Assembly (NCBI RefSeq): GCF_002086115.1
Contig: NZ_MVHJ01000001.1
Location: 310,001 to 374,000 of the forward strand
Length of the DNA: 64,000 nucleotides
Reading direction: 5' to 3'
Origin: Mycolicibacterium bacteremicum
GTDB lineage: Bacteria; Actinomycetota; Actinomycetes; Mycobacteriales; Mycobacteriaceae
Position 1 is the stretch's first letter, and every line of letters starts with the position of its first letter. The translations under genes and the position numbers were made by a program. Below the pieces are notes generated by a model. The model searched no databases, had not been told where the DNA came from, and saw only the letters and a list, made by a program, of their open reading frames with translations. Of the stretch, positions 1 through 10,917 are shown piece after piece.

Positions 1-860
1 ACCCCCTCCTCGAGGTCACATACCAGGATCGAGCGCCAGGGGGTGATCACCAACGGGGCCTCGACAGCGGCCAGGAACTCCGCGGTGCGGGCCGGCAGCA
101 CACCGAGGGGTACCACCGCGGCCAGGGTGATGCGCTGCTCATCCCCGGTCTGCTCGATCCAGCCGACCGGCCCGCGGGCGGTGTCGGTGACCGTCAACCG
201 CCGCGGTGCGGGCACGTCGACGGGATAGCCGGCCACCAGGATCGCCGGGTCGTCGAGTTCCTCGACCCGCCAGCGCTTTCCGCGATACAGCTGGAAGCGC
301 GACGCGATCTCCACCAGGGTGGGTACCGCCTGCTCGGGGGCCAGGCGCACACCGGTGTCGGCCCCGGCCAGCAGCAGTGCGACACCGGCGTCGGTCACCT
401 GCAGGCCCACGTCGGTGCGCAGCCCGGCGACATCGCCACGGCCGTCGTCGATGGAGAACCAGAACCGGCCGGGCAACCGGGCCAGCCCGGGGTCGCGTTG
501 CAGTGCGGTGTCGAGGTCGTGGACCCACCCGCGCACATCCCGGAGCCCACCACTGCGGCCCGAGAGCGGGGACGAGACGATGTTGCGCACCCGCTCGTGC
601 TCGGGGGAGGGCAGCAGGCCCGCGGCCGCCACTGCATCGGCCACCCGCCCGGTGTCGGTGATACCGCGGATCTGCACGCTGCCGCGCGAGGTGAGCTCCA
701 ACGAGCCGTTGCCGCAGTCGGCGGCCAGATGCGCCAGCGTCGCGAGCGCCTCGGCACCGAGGAACCCTCCGGGCAGGCGCACCCGCGCCAGTGCGCCGTC
801 GGCGGCCTGGTGGACCTGCAGGGCACCGGGGCAGGCGTCCTGGTCGCGGGATCGGCTCAC
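1..860 (-). CDS. cobG: Precorrin-3B synthase CobG (3' end beyond window)
   Basis: Oxidative ring-contraction enzyme of aerobic cobalamin synthesis, which makes precorrin-3B from precorrin-3A; sulfite/nitrite-reductase fold. The reading frame is open without interruption from a GTG at 860 to the window edge, 286 residues. The N-terminus contains DACPGALQVHQAADGAL and then LELTSRGSVQIRG, the ferredoxin-like half-domain typical of CobG. The Fe-S/siroheme Cys region must lie outside the window. The start is chosen because a TACGGT hexamer sits 6 nt upstream (867-872), the arrangement of a leaderless mycobacterial transcript, and because the protein then begins as I recall for mycobacterial CobG. 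It lies near cobN in opposite orientation, as in other mycobacteria, so both belong to the B12 locus. Confidence 0.9.
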   Translation of the reverse strand, partial: MSRSRDQDACPGALQVHQAADGALARVRLPGGFLGAEALATLAHLAADCGNGSLELTSRGSVQIRGITDTGRVADAVAAAGLLPSPEHERVRNIVSSPLSGRSGGLRDVRGWVHDLDTALQRDPGLARLPGRFWFSIDDGRGDVAGLRTDVGLQVTDAGVALLLAGADTGVRLAPEQAVPTLVEIASRFQLYRGKRWRVEELDDPAILVAGYPVDVPAPRRLTVTDTARGPVGWIEQTGDEQRITLAAVVPLGVLPARTAEFLAAVEAPLVITPWRSILVCDLEEG

Positions 861-866
861 GTCTTC

Positions 867-872
867 ACCGTA
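867..872 (-). promoter_or_regulatory. Putative -10 element of leaderless cobG
   Basis: TACGGT on the minus strand fits TAnnnT and ends 6 nt before the GTG of cobG, so the transcript would begin at or next to the start codon. No clear -35 is visible. Confidence 0.4.
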
Positions 873-1057
873 CTGCTCCGCCGTCGGTTCGGCGGCTCCG
901 CCGGGACCGATTCGCGCCGCCGTGCCGCGCCGTCACGAAAGCCGCAGTGCGCTCGGCGTTCCCACCGTTCAGGTCCCCTGTGCCGTGGATGTGTCGGTGC
1001 CGCCCCCGCTGCCCCGCCGGCGAGCTCAGTGCGGGCGTCCCGGTGCGCCGGGCGCGG

Positions 1058-1999
1058 TCAGCTCGCCTTCGCGTGCCGGCCGGGCAGCGGGTCCACGACC
1101 GCGGAGTACCGCGTCGCGTCGCCGGCGACGACACGGCTGGGCCGGCCCTGCACGTCGACGGGGATGTCACCGGCCAGTGTCACCCGGCTGAGACGGCGGA
1201 ACTGGTCGTCGTAATCGGACACCGCGTAGTGCTGGGTCGCCCGGTTGTCCCAGATGGCCAGGTCGCCGAGCTGCCAGTTCCACCGAACCGTGTTCTCCAG
1301 CTTGGTGATCCGTGTCTGCAGCAGGTCGAACAGCGCGGCCGACTCGGTGGCGCCCAGTCCGACGAACCGCTTGACGAAGTGCCCGAGCAGCAACACCCGC
1401 TCACCGCTCTCCGGGTGCACGCGCACCACCGGGTGCTCGGTCTCGAAGTACTCGGACTCGAATTCGGCGCGGTGCTCACGCACCGTGTCGGCGAGCTGTT
1501 CGTGCCGGCCGTCGTAGTCGGCGGCGTAGTCGTACTTGTTGGTGTGCACCGCCCACAGGTTCTCCGCCAGCAGGCGCAGCGGCTCGGGCAGCTGGGTGTA
1601 GGCCGTCGCGGTGTTCGCCCACACCGTCGTGCCGCCGTACTCGGGCAGCGCGACGGCGCGCAGCAACGAGGCCTTCGGAACACGGTCGACGAAGGTCACG
1701 TCGGTGTGCCAACTGTTGGCCTTGTCGTAGCGCGAGTCGATGGGCAGCACCCGCGTCCCCCGGGACAGCACCGTGGGGTGTGCGGCGGTGGTGGTGCCCA
1801 GACGCTGCGCGAAGGCGAGCTGACCGTCGTCGTCGAGATGGTCCTGGTTGCGGAAGAAGATCACCTTGTGGGTGAGCAGGGCGGAGTTGATCGCCGCCAC
1901 CGTCGCCTCGTCGAGGTCACCGGAGAGTCGGACACCGTCGATCCGGGCACCGATGTGCGCGCCGAGTTTCACCACATCCAGGGAGGTACGAGTGCTCAT
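1058..1999 (-). CDS. TauD/TfdA family 2-oxoglutarate dioxygenase (Rv3406-like)
   Basis: Fe(II)/2-oxoglutarate-dependent dioxygenase of 313 aa. Fe ligands are visible as H98-x-D100 in SWHTDVTF and H257 in WDNRATQH; Arg272 in RRLSRVTL is the likely 2-oxoglutarate anchor. Blocks such as [17 protein letters not shown] and [28 protein letters not shown] (read in parts) strongly resemble the M. tuberculosis alkylsulfatase/dioxygenase Rv3406 as I remember it, so sulfate-ester or sulfonate cleavage for sulfur supply is the best guess. The substrate itself cannot be read from sequence. ATG start. It stands alone between cobG and cobN, about 200 bases from cobG; the 861-1057 gap shows only the cobG promoter. 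Confidence 0.88.
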   Translation of the reverse strand: MSTRTSLDVVKLGAHIGARIDGVRLSGDLDEATVAAINSALLTHKVIFFRNQDHLDDDGQLAFAQRLGTTTAAHPTVLSRGTRVLPIDSRYDKANSWHTDVTFVDRVPKASLLRAVALPEYGGTTVWANTATAYTQLPEPLRLLAENLWAVHTNKYDYAADYDGRHEQLADTVREHRAEFESEYFETEHPVVRVHPESGERVLLLGHFVKRFVGLGATESAALFDLLQTRITKLENTVRWNWQLGDLAIWDNRATQHYAVSDYDDQFRRLSRVTLAGDIPVDVQGRPSRVVAGDATRYSAVVDPLPGRHAKAS

Positions 2000-2103
2000 G
2001 GCTCCATTGCGCCAGCCGTCGCCGAGCCTGTAAACGGTTTCGCCAACCCCGATCTAAAGTCCGGAAACCGCAGCTCACGGTGCCGCACGGCGGGGATTTG
2101 TGA

Positions 2104-2116
2104 GGTGTGGCACACC
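2104..2116. promoter_or_regulatory. Perfect 13-bp palindrome upstream of the small ORF and cobN
   Basis: GGTGTG-G-CACACC is a perfect inverted repeat with a 1-nt centre, in the gap between the divergent TauD-like gene and the small ORF/cobN. The length and symmetry suit a dimeric repressor such as a GntR or TetR protein. No regulator gene lies next to it, so assignment is open and a chance palindrome is possible. Confidence 0.3.
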
Positions 2117-2229
2117 AAGATCAGAGCTGTCTGCTCACGCACAGAACACCGTTTCTGCAGGCCATGGGCGCTAGCTTCGATGCAGCAACACGGTACCGCC
2201 GGTACCCCATACGAAAGGAGGCGATCGTC

Positions 2230-2337
2230 ATGGCCTCACTGATCGCCATCGGACTCGGCGTGGCCCTCGTGGTCGCCGCCATCACCACCCCATACCGGGA
2301 CTCCTGGTACGGGCGTTGGAGCCGATCCGAACACTGA
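2230..2337 (+). CDS. Possible 35-aa single-pass membrane peptide
   Basis: The ATG at 2230 is preceded by an almost ideal ribosome binding site (AAAGGAGG at 2214-2221, 8 nt away), among the strongest in the window. The product begins MASLIAIGLGVALVVAAITT, a hydrophobic segment of about 18 residues, followed by the short polar tail PYRDSWYGRWSRSEH, which fits one transmembrane helix. It ends 42 nt before the cobN GTG and could be cotranscribed with it. I do not recognise a family and infer no function. It is small enough to have been missed by standard annotation. Confidence 0.5.
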   Translation: MASLIAIGLGVALVVAAITTPYRDSWYGRWSRSEH

Positions 2338-2379
2338 CCGGCAGACCACGCGCCGCGCGTGGTGAGGCAGGATTGAGCG

Positions 2380-5973
<3,594 letters not shown>

Positions 5974-5976
5974 CAC

Positions 5977-5982
5977 TAGGAT
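5977..5982 (+). promoter_or_regulatory. Putative -10 of the first PPOX gene (leaderless)
   Basis: TAGGAT lies just after the cobN stop codon and ends 7 nt before the ATG at 5990. It suggests that the PPOX gene has its own leaderless promoter in addition to any read-through from cobN. Confidence 0.4.
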
Positions 5983-5989
5983 TCATCGC

Positions 5990-6373
5990 ATGGCTCTCAC
6001 CTTCGCCGATGTCGCCAAGGCCGACTATGTGCTGCTGACCACCTTCACCAAAGACGGCCGCCCCAAACCCACCGCGGTGTGGGCGGTCCCGGAGGGGGAC
6101 CGGTTGCTGGTGCTCACCCAGGCGAGCGCGTGGAAGGTCAAGCGGATCCGCAACACCCCGCGGGTGACGGTGGCGGTCTGTGACCGCCGGGGTAACCCCA
6201 AGAGCGAGGCGGTGGACGCCGTGGCCGCCATCCTGGACCAGGACGCGCTGCGCCGAACCTACGAAGGGATCGGCAGGCGGTACGGGCTGTTCGGCAAGGT
6301 CTTCAATCTGTTCTCGAAGCTGCGCGGCGGGATGAAGAACAACCTGGCGCTGGAGTTGCGCGCGGCGGGCTGA
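5990..6373 (+). CDS. PPOX-class (F420/flavin split-barrel) protein, copy 1
   Basis: Pyridoxamine-phosphate-oxidase-like split-barrel protein of 127 aa, corresponding in position and appearance to Rv2061c of M. tuberculosis. The N-terminal block YVLLTTFTKDGRPKPTAVW and the later WKVKRIRNTPRVTVAVCD form the barrel and cofactor-phosphate-binding strand typical of actinobacterial PPOX proteins, many of which bind F420. The reaction is unknown. It starts 16 nt after cobN. The neighbouring gene at 6445 is a diverged tandem copy with the same two blocks. Confidence 0.85.
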   Translation: MALTFADVAKADYVLLTTFTKDGRPKPTAVWAVPEGDRLLVLTQASAWKVKRIRNTPRVTVAVCDRRGNPKSEAVDAVAAILDQDALRRTYEGIGRRYGLFGKVFNLFSKLRGGMKNNLALELRAAG

Positions 6374-6444
6374 CCGATTCCCGCCGGCCGACGGCTCCGG
6401 CGCAACGTCGAGACCACGGTGGCCGGACATGGTGAACTGATGCC

Positions 6445-6831
6445 ATGGCTCCGACCTTCGAAGATGTCTACCGCGAGAAGTACCTGCTGCTGACCACGTT
6501 CACCAAGGATGGGCGGCCCAAGCCGACGCCGGTGTGGGGCGTCCCGCACGAAGGCAAGCTGCTGATCAGCACCGATGACGGGTCGTGGAAGACCAAGCGA
6601 ATCAACAACACGCCGCGGGTGACCATCCAGAAATGTGGCGTGCTCGGCAAGGTCAAGGGCGATCCCGTCGAGGCGGTGGCCCGTAATCTGCCGAAATCCG
6701 AGACCCGCCGGGTGTTCGACATGGTGACCCGCCGGTACTGGTGGCACGCCTGGTGGTGGATTCCGCAGGCCCTGATCCGGGGCGGGGTGGACAAGGTGCA
6801 TGCCGCCATCGAGGTCAGTCCCGCCGACTGA
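6445..6831 (+). CDS. PPOX-class split-barrel protein, copy 2
   Basis: Protein of 128 aa and tandem paralogue of the gene just upstream. It shares LLTTFTKDGRPKPTPVWGV and WKTKRINNTPRVTIQKC with it, but the C-terminal third (MVTRRYWWHAWWWIPQALI) is different and unusually rich in Trp, which suggests a changed substrate pocket or a membrane-facing surface. The ATG at 6445 has no clear Shine-Dalgarno sequence; the 71-nt gap from copy 1 holds nothing else that I recognise. Likely a flavin- or F420-binding oxidoreductase; substrate unknown. Confidence 0.82.
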   Translation: MAPTFEDVYREKYLLLTTFTKDGRPKPTPVWGVPHEGKLLISTDDGSWKTKRINNTPRVTIQKCGVLGKVKGDPVEAVARNLPKSETRRVFDMVTRRYWWHAWWWIPQALIRGGVDKVHAAIEVSPAD

Positions 6832-6853
6832 GGTTCGGGTGCCGGGTGGCCCT

Positions 6854-7516
6854 CTACGGTGCGAGTTCGGTGATCGAGGCCGCGGTCACCGCCGGCGCCA
6901 CCCAGCGGTGCAAGAACTCCCGCAGATCCGCGCCGCGGCGGCTGGGGCCGTCGGGGTCGAGGATGAAGGACTGCAGCACGCGCAGCATGAACTCGACGAG
7001 TTCGTCGAAGCGCGAGTCGGTGAATCCCGCTGCCGCCCAGTCGACATCGAAACGCTCCAGGATCGAGCGCCCGAACGCGATGGCCGTGTCGGCGGTCACG
7101 CCGACCGCGAATGCGCTGGCCCGCCCGGGCTGCATGACCAGGCCGAGATAGCGGTCGTGCGGTAGTTGTTCGAGGGTGTAGGCGATGCCTTCCACGACGG
7201 CGGTGGTGGGCTCGTCGATCGAATGCAGATCCGCGGCGAGGTGATCGAGGAAACCGCCGACCGAGGCCAGGGCGGTCGCCTGCAGTAATGCCTCCTGGGT
7301 GGCGAAATACCGGTAGACCGTCTGCCGGGTGATGCCGAGCGCGCTCGCGACATCGGAGATACTCACCGCCGCGCGCTCGTCGATCGACGCGCGGGCGGCG
7401 TCGATGATCCGCCGCGCCGCCTCGTCGTCATCGGCCGGTATGTCACCACCCCACCCGTGTCTACGCATGGACGCATCGTGCCATCCCGGCCCGCGGCGCG
7501 GATCGTCGTCCGCCAT
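6854..7516 (-). CDS. TetR-family transcriptional regulator
   Basis: Regulator of 220 aa, with the helix-turn-helix at about residues 50-75 (SISDVASALGITRQTVYRYF) and a C-terminal ligand-binding region. It is divergent from the Rieske oxygenase at 7558, with only 41 nt between the two starts, and this gap is filled by a perfect 12-bp inverted repeat. Autoregulation and control of the oxygenase are the obvious inference. The ATG at 7516 abuts the operator; an internal ATG at 7468 (MRRHGWGGD) is an alternative start closer to the HTH. Its 3' end faces the PPOX gene 22 nt away. Confidence 0.88.
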   Translation of the reverse strand: MADDDPRRGPGWHDASMRRHGWGGDIPADDDEAARRIIDAARASIDERAAVSISDVASALGITRQTVYRYFATQEALLQATALASVGGFLDHLAADLHSIDEPTTAVVEGIAYTLEQLPHDRYLGLVMQPGRASAFAVGVTADTAIAFGRSILERFDVDWAAAGFTDSRFDELVEFMLRVLQSFILDPDGPSRRGADLREFLHRWVAPAVTAASITELAP

Positions 7517-7517
7517 T

Positions 7518-7553
7518 TCTGAACATACAATCAGTGTCTGATGTATGTTCAGA
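7518..7553. promoter_or_regulatory. TetR operator: perfect 12-bp inverted repeat with 12-nt spacer
   Basis: TCTGAACATACA (7518-7529) and its exact reverse complement (7542-7553) are separated by 12 nt and fill the gap between the divergent TetR and Rieske genes. Each arm also carries TATGTT, a TAnnnT -10-like hexamer lying 5 nt (TetR side) or 8 nt (oxygenase side) before the respective ATG. A repressor on this site would therefore cover both promoters at once. Seen directly; the identity of the binder is inferred from the divergent arrangement. Confidence 0.8.
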
Positions 7554-7557
7554 CTTC

Positions 7558-8730
7558 ATGACCGCAATGACCGGATCGCCGGTGAGCAACCGCGATGAGG
7601 AACTGACCCGACGCGCACTGGCTCATGCCACCGCCAAGACCACCGACATGGCCGAGCGTGAACTGCGGGTCCCCCTGCACTACTACCGCGACCCCAAGAT
7701 TACCGAGATCGAGGAAACCCAGATCCTGCGGCGGGTGCCGTTGGCCATCGTGCCGAGCGCACAGGTGGCCGGCATCAACGACTATGTCGTCCGGTCGGTG
7801 CTGGGGGATTCCCTGCTGGTCACCCGTGACCGGCACGGCCACAGCCACGTGTTCCTCAACTACTGCCGGCATCGTGGCGCCATGCCCGCCTGCGGATCGG
7901 GCAACGCCGCACGCTTCGTCTGCCCGTACCACGCCTGGAGCTACCGCAACACCGGTGAGTTGTTCGTGGTGCCGGGTCAGGCCGGCTTCGATTCGATGAA
8001 CAAGGCCGACTACGGCCTGGTCGAACTGCCCAGTCAAGAACGCCACGGCTTCATCTGGGCGGTGCTGAGCGCGGACGCCGACATCGATGTCGACACCCAC
8101 CTCGGACCGCTGGGGCCCGAACTCGCCCTGCTGGACTACGCGTCCTACGGCTATCACGGGGAGAAGGAGTTCACATCCCAGGTGTCCTGGAAGGGCGCGC
8201 TGGAAGCATTCGCGGAGGGGTACCACTTCCCGTTCGTGCACGGTGAGAGCGTCATCGGGCAGAACACCCTGCCCAACACCGGCGTCTACGACGAGTTCGG
8301 TAGGCACCACCGAATCGGGTTCCCATTCAACTGGATTCAGAATCTCGCCGACGACCCGTGCGGGTCGTGGGACCCGCACATGAACATGGGCGTCATCTAC
8401 TGGGTCTATCCGAACCTCATCCTGGCCAACAGCCCGGTCGGCGTCGAGATCATCGACATGCTCCCGGCCGGCGAACCGACCCGGTGCACCGTGCGACACA
8501 GCTGGATGAGCCGGGTGCCCGCCGAGAACGACGAGATGCGGGCCAACTACGACCTAATCTTCGACGGTGTGCACGCCGCGGTGCGGGATGAGGACTTCGC
8601 CATGCTGCCACAGTGTGGCGAGGGTGTGCGCCACGGTCAGCACGACCACATGATCATCGGCCGTAACGAGATCGGCGTGCAGCACATGATCAGGGTGTTC
8701 GCCGCCGAACTGGGTGTCGCCCTGCACTGA
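7558..8730 (+). CDS. Rieske non-heme iron oxygenase, alpha subunit
   Basis: Ring-hydroxylating or demethylating oxygenase of 390 aa. The Rieske [2Fe-2S] ligands are C103-x-H105 and C122-x2-H125 (YCRHRGAMPACG…CPYHAW). The catalytic-domain Fe ligands are H223 and H228 in EGYHFPFVHGES, with an Asp near residues 344-346 (RDEDFAML) as the probable third ligand. An upstream in-frame GTG at 7534 lies inside the operator, so the ATG at 7558 is preferred. No beta subunit, ferredoxin or reductase gene is adjacent, so it probably is a homo-oligomeric enzyme using electron donors encoded elsewhere. Substrate unknown; presumably it relates to the TetR ligand. Confidence 0.9.
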   Translation: MTAMTGSPVSNRDEELTRRALAHATAKTTDMAERELRVPLHYYRDPKITEIEETQILRRVPLAIVPSAQVAGINDYVVRSVLGDSLLVTRDRHGHSHVFLNYCRHRGAMPACGSGNAARFVCPYHAWSYRNTGELFVVPGQAGFDSMNKADYGLVELPSQERHGFIWAVLSADADIDVDTHLGPLGPELALLDYASYGYHGEKEFTSQVSWKGALEAFAEGYHFPFVHGESVIGQNTLPNTGVYDEFGRHHRIGFPFNWIQNLADDPCGSWDPHMNMGVIYWVYPNLILANSPVGVEIIDMLPAGEPTRCTVRHSWMSRVPAENDEMRANYDLIFDGVHAAVRDEDFAMLPQCGEGVRHGQHDHMIIGRNEIGVQHMIRVFAAELGVALH

Positions 8731-8787
8731 GCGCCGGGCGCCGGGCCCGTCGTGGAACCCGCACGGACCGCCGTGCGTTGTCCGGAC

Positions 8788-9306
8788 ATGGCAATGCGGA
8801 TGTTCCTGATCTACTTCCTCGTCGAACTGGCGGTGGTGGTCGGGCTGGTCTCCACCATCGGCTTCGGCTGGACAGTGCTGGCGATCATGGTGACCTTCGT
8901 GGTGGGGGTGGCGCTGGCCGGCTCGCAGGTCGCGCGGCACATCGCCCGGCTGCAGTCCGCGCTGAACACCCGCTCCGCATCGGGCGCGCTGGCCACCGAC
9001 AGCGCGCTGGTCGCGCTCGGCGCCGTGCTGGTGGTGATCCCCGGCCTGGCCAGCTCGGCGCTCGGAGCGTTGTTGCTGCTGCCGCCGACCCGCCGCGTCG
9101 CCCGGCCGGTCGCCACCGCACTGGTCGGGCGCAAGCTGGCCGCGACCCCGCTGGTGATGACCTATCCGGCCGGCTTCCCGCGTCGGCAGGGGCCGGCCGG
9201 CGATTACGTCGACGGCGAGGTCATCGACGTCGTCGACGTGCAGGAACGCGGGGCCGCGCCGACCGATCCGACCGCACTGGAGCACCGCGTCATCCGACCC
9301 GATTAA
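8788..9306 (+). CDS. fxsA: FxsA family membrane protein
   Basis: Integral membrane protein of 172 aa resembling FxsA (Rv2053c position in M. tuberculosis). The N-terminal half has hydrophobic segments (FLIYFLVELAVVVGLVSTI; TVLAIMVTFVVGVALAGSQVA) and a third around GAVLVVIPGLASSALGALLLL, followed by a polar cytoplasmic tail. FxsA in E. coli suppresses F-exclusion of phage T7; the role in mycobacteria is unknown. The ATG at 8788 is chosen because the FxsA domain begins directly after it; an in-frame upstream start at 8752 would add an unlikely polar leader. Confidence 0.85.
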   Translation: MAMRMFLIYFLVELAVVVGLVSTIGFGWTVLAIMVTFVVGVALAGSQVARHIARLQSALNTRSASGALATDSALVALGAVLVVIPGLASSALGALLLLPPTRRVARPVATALVGRKLAATPLVMTYPAGFPRRQGPAGDYVDGEVIDVVDVQERGAAPTDPTALEHRVIRPD

Positions 9307-9309
9307 CGT
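9304..9309 (+). promoter_or_regulatory. Putative -10 of the YtcJ-like amidohydrolase
   Basis: TAACGT overlaps the end of fxsA and ends 9 nt before the GTG at 9319. Transcription would start within 2-3 nt of the start codon, a near-leaderless arrangement. Weak support, because the spacing is slightly long and no -35 is evident. Confidence 0.25.
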
Positions 9310-9318
9310 GTCACCTTC

Positions 9319-10917
9319 GTGACGACTCTGTTGATCAACGGGCGGGTACACAGCCCGGCCGCCCCCGACGCCACCGCGATCGCCTTCAGCGACGGACCCG
9401 AAGGCGCGGTGGTGTGGCTCGGCGCCGACGACACCGCCCGATCGGAGTTCCCCGACGCCGAGACCGTGGATCTGGCCGGCGCCTTCGTGGCCCCGGCGTT
9501 CGTGGACAGTCACGTCCACCTGACCGCAACCGGCCTCAGCCTGACCGGACTGGACCTGCGGCAGGCGACCTCCCGTGCGCACTGTCTGAGGCTGATCGCC
9601 GAGTACGCCGCCGCCCACCCCGACGGCATCGTCTGGGGTTCAGGTTGGGATGAGTCGTCCTGGCCCGAACGCGCTGCGCCCAATACCGCCGACCTCGACG
9701 GTGTGCTCGGCAACCGGCCCGCCTATCTGAGTCGCATCGACGTGCACTCGGCCGTCGCCTCCACCGGGCTGCGCGCGGCGACCGCCGGACTGGACGCGGC
9801 CACCGGTTTCGATCCGCAGCGCCCACTCACCGCCGCCGCACACCACCTCGTCCGCGGTGCCGCCCGTGACCCGCTGACCGCCGAACAGCGCCACACCGCG
9901 CAGGTTGCGGCGCTGGATGCCGCCGCGGCACACGGGATCGTCGCCGTCCACGAGTGCGCGGGACCCGACATCGGCGGGCTCGACGACTGGCACGACGTAC
10001 GGGCGCTGCAGCACGGTGTCGAGGTCACCGGCTACTGGGGCGAAGCCGTCGACAGCGCGGACGCCGCCCGCGCACTGCTGGAGTCCACCGGGGCGGCCGG
10101 TCTGGCCGGTGACCTGTTCGTCGACGGCGCGCTCGGCTCCCGCACCGCCTGGCTGCACCAGCCCTACGCTGACGCCGAACACAGCTGTGGCAACAGCTAT
10201 CTCGACACCGGCCAGATCGCCGCGCATCTGCACGCCTGTACCGAGGCGGGTATCCCGGCCGGGTTCCACGTCATCGGCGACGCCGCCGTGGCCGCTGTCA
10301 CCGACGCGGTGCGCAGCGTCGTCGACCGGTTCGGCGGGCCGGCCGTCGCACGCTGCGGGCACCGGCTCGAGCATCTGGAGATGGTCACCGCCGAACAGGC
10401 GGCCGACCTCGGACGCTGGGGCATCATCGGCAGCCTGCAGCCCAATTTCGACGCGCTGTGGGGCGGCCCCGAGGGCATGTACGCCCAGCGTCTGGGCACC
10501 GACCGGGCGGCGTTGCTGAATCCGTTCGCGCTGTTAGCATCCCAAGGCGTGCCCCTCGCCTTCGGCTCCGACAGCCCGGTGACCGGACTGCACCCCTGGG
10601 CCACGGTCCGCGCGGCGGTCCATCACCGCACGCCCGGTAGCGGGATCTCGGCCCGCGCGGCATTCGCGGCCGCGACCCGCGGCGGCTGGCGGGCCGGCGG
10701 CGTTCGCGACGGCATCACCGGCACGCTGGTGCCCGGCGCCCCTGCCTCGTACGCCATCTGGGAGACCGGACCGCTGGCGGTCAGCACACCGGCCGACGAC
10801 GCCGCCGCCCGCTGGTCCACCGACCCGCGGTCACGGGTTCCGGCGCTGCCGAACCTGGACACCGCGCTACCGCGCTGTGTTCGGGCGGTGCATCGCGGCG
10901 CGGTGGTGCATGGCTGA
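9319..10917 (+). CDS. YtcJ-like metal-dependent amidohydrolase (amidohydrolase 3 family)
   Basis: Zinc-type amidohydrolase of 532 aa. The HxH metal motif is H65-x-H67 in VDSHVHLT, later ligands appear in FHVIGDAAV and GHRLEHLEM, and the C-terminal Asp motif is [10 protein letters not shown]. Proteins of this group hydrolyse N-acyl or amide bonds; the substrate here is unknown. It begins 12 nt after fxsA and its stop codon overlaps the lnt start (ATGGCTGA), so it is probably cotranscribed and translationally coupled with lnt-ppm1. Confidence 0.88.
   Translation: MTTLLINGRVHSPAAPDATAIAFSDGPEGAVVWLGADDTARSEFPDAETVDLAGAFVAPAFVDSHVHLTATGLSLTGLDLRQATSRAHCLRLIAEYAAAHPDGIVWGSGWDESSWPERAAPNTADLDGVLGNRPAYLSRIDVHSAVASTGLRAATAGLDAATGFDPQRPLTAAAHHLVRGAARDPLTAEQRHTAQVAALDAAAAHGIVAVHECAGPDIGGLDDWHDVRALQHGVEVTGYWGEAVDSADAARALLESTGAAGLAGDLFVDGALGSRTAWLHQPYADAEHSCGNSYLDTGQIAAHLHACTEAGIPAGFHVIGDAAVAAVTDAVRSVVDRFGGPAVARCGHRLEHLEMVTAEQAADLGRWGIIGSLQPNFDALWGGPEGMYAQRLGTDRAALLNPFALLASQGVPLAFGSDSPVTGLHPWATVRAAVHHRTPGSGISARAAFAAATRGGWRAGGVRDGITGTLVPGAPASYAIWETGPLAVSTPADDAAARWSTDPRSRVPALPNLDTALPRCVRAVHRGAVVHG

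Noticed and set aside
865..1170. Small frame of 101 codons between cobG and the TauD-like gene
   Set aside because: Its first part is antisense-free but runs in the wrong frame through the TauD-like 3' end; Arg/Thr-rich shadow with no start signal.
2000..2379. Cobalamin riboswitch upstream of cobN
   Set aside because: No B12-box-like sequence or plausible fold was found in this gap.
7534..7557. Upstream GTG start of the Rieske oxygenase
   Set aside because: It lies inside the operator and the extra residues (MSDVCSDF) do not belong to the family; ATG 7558 is better.
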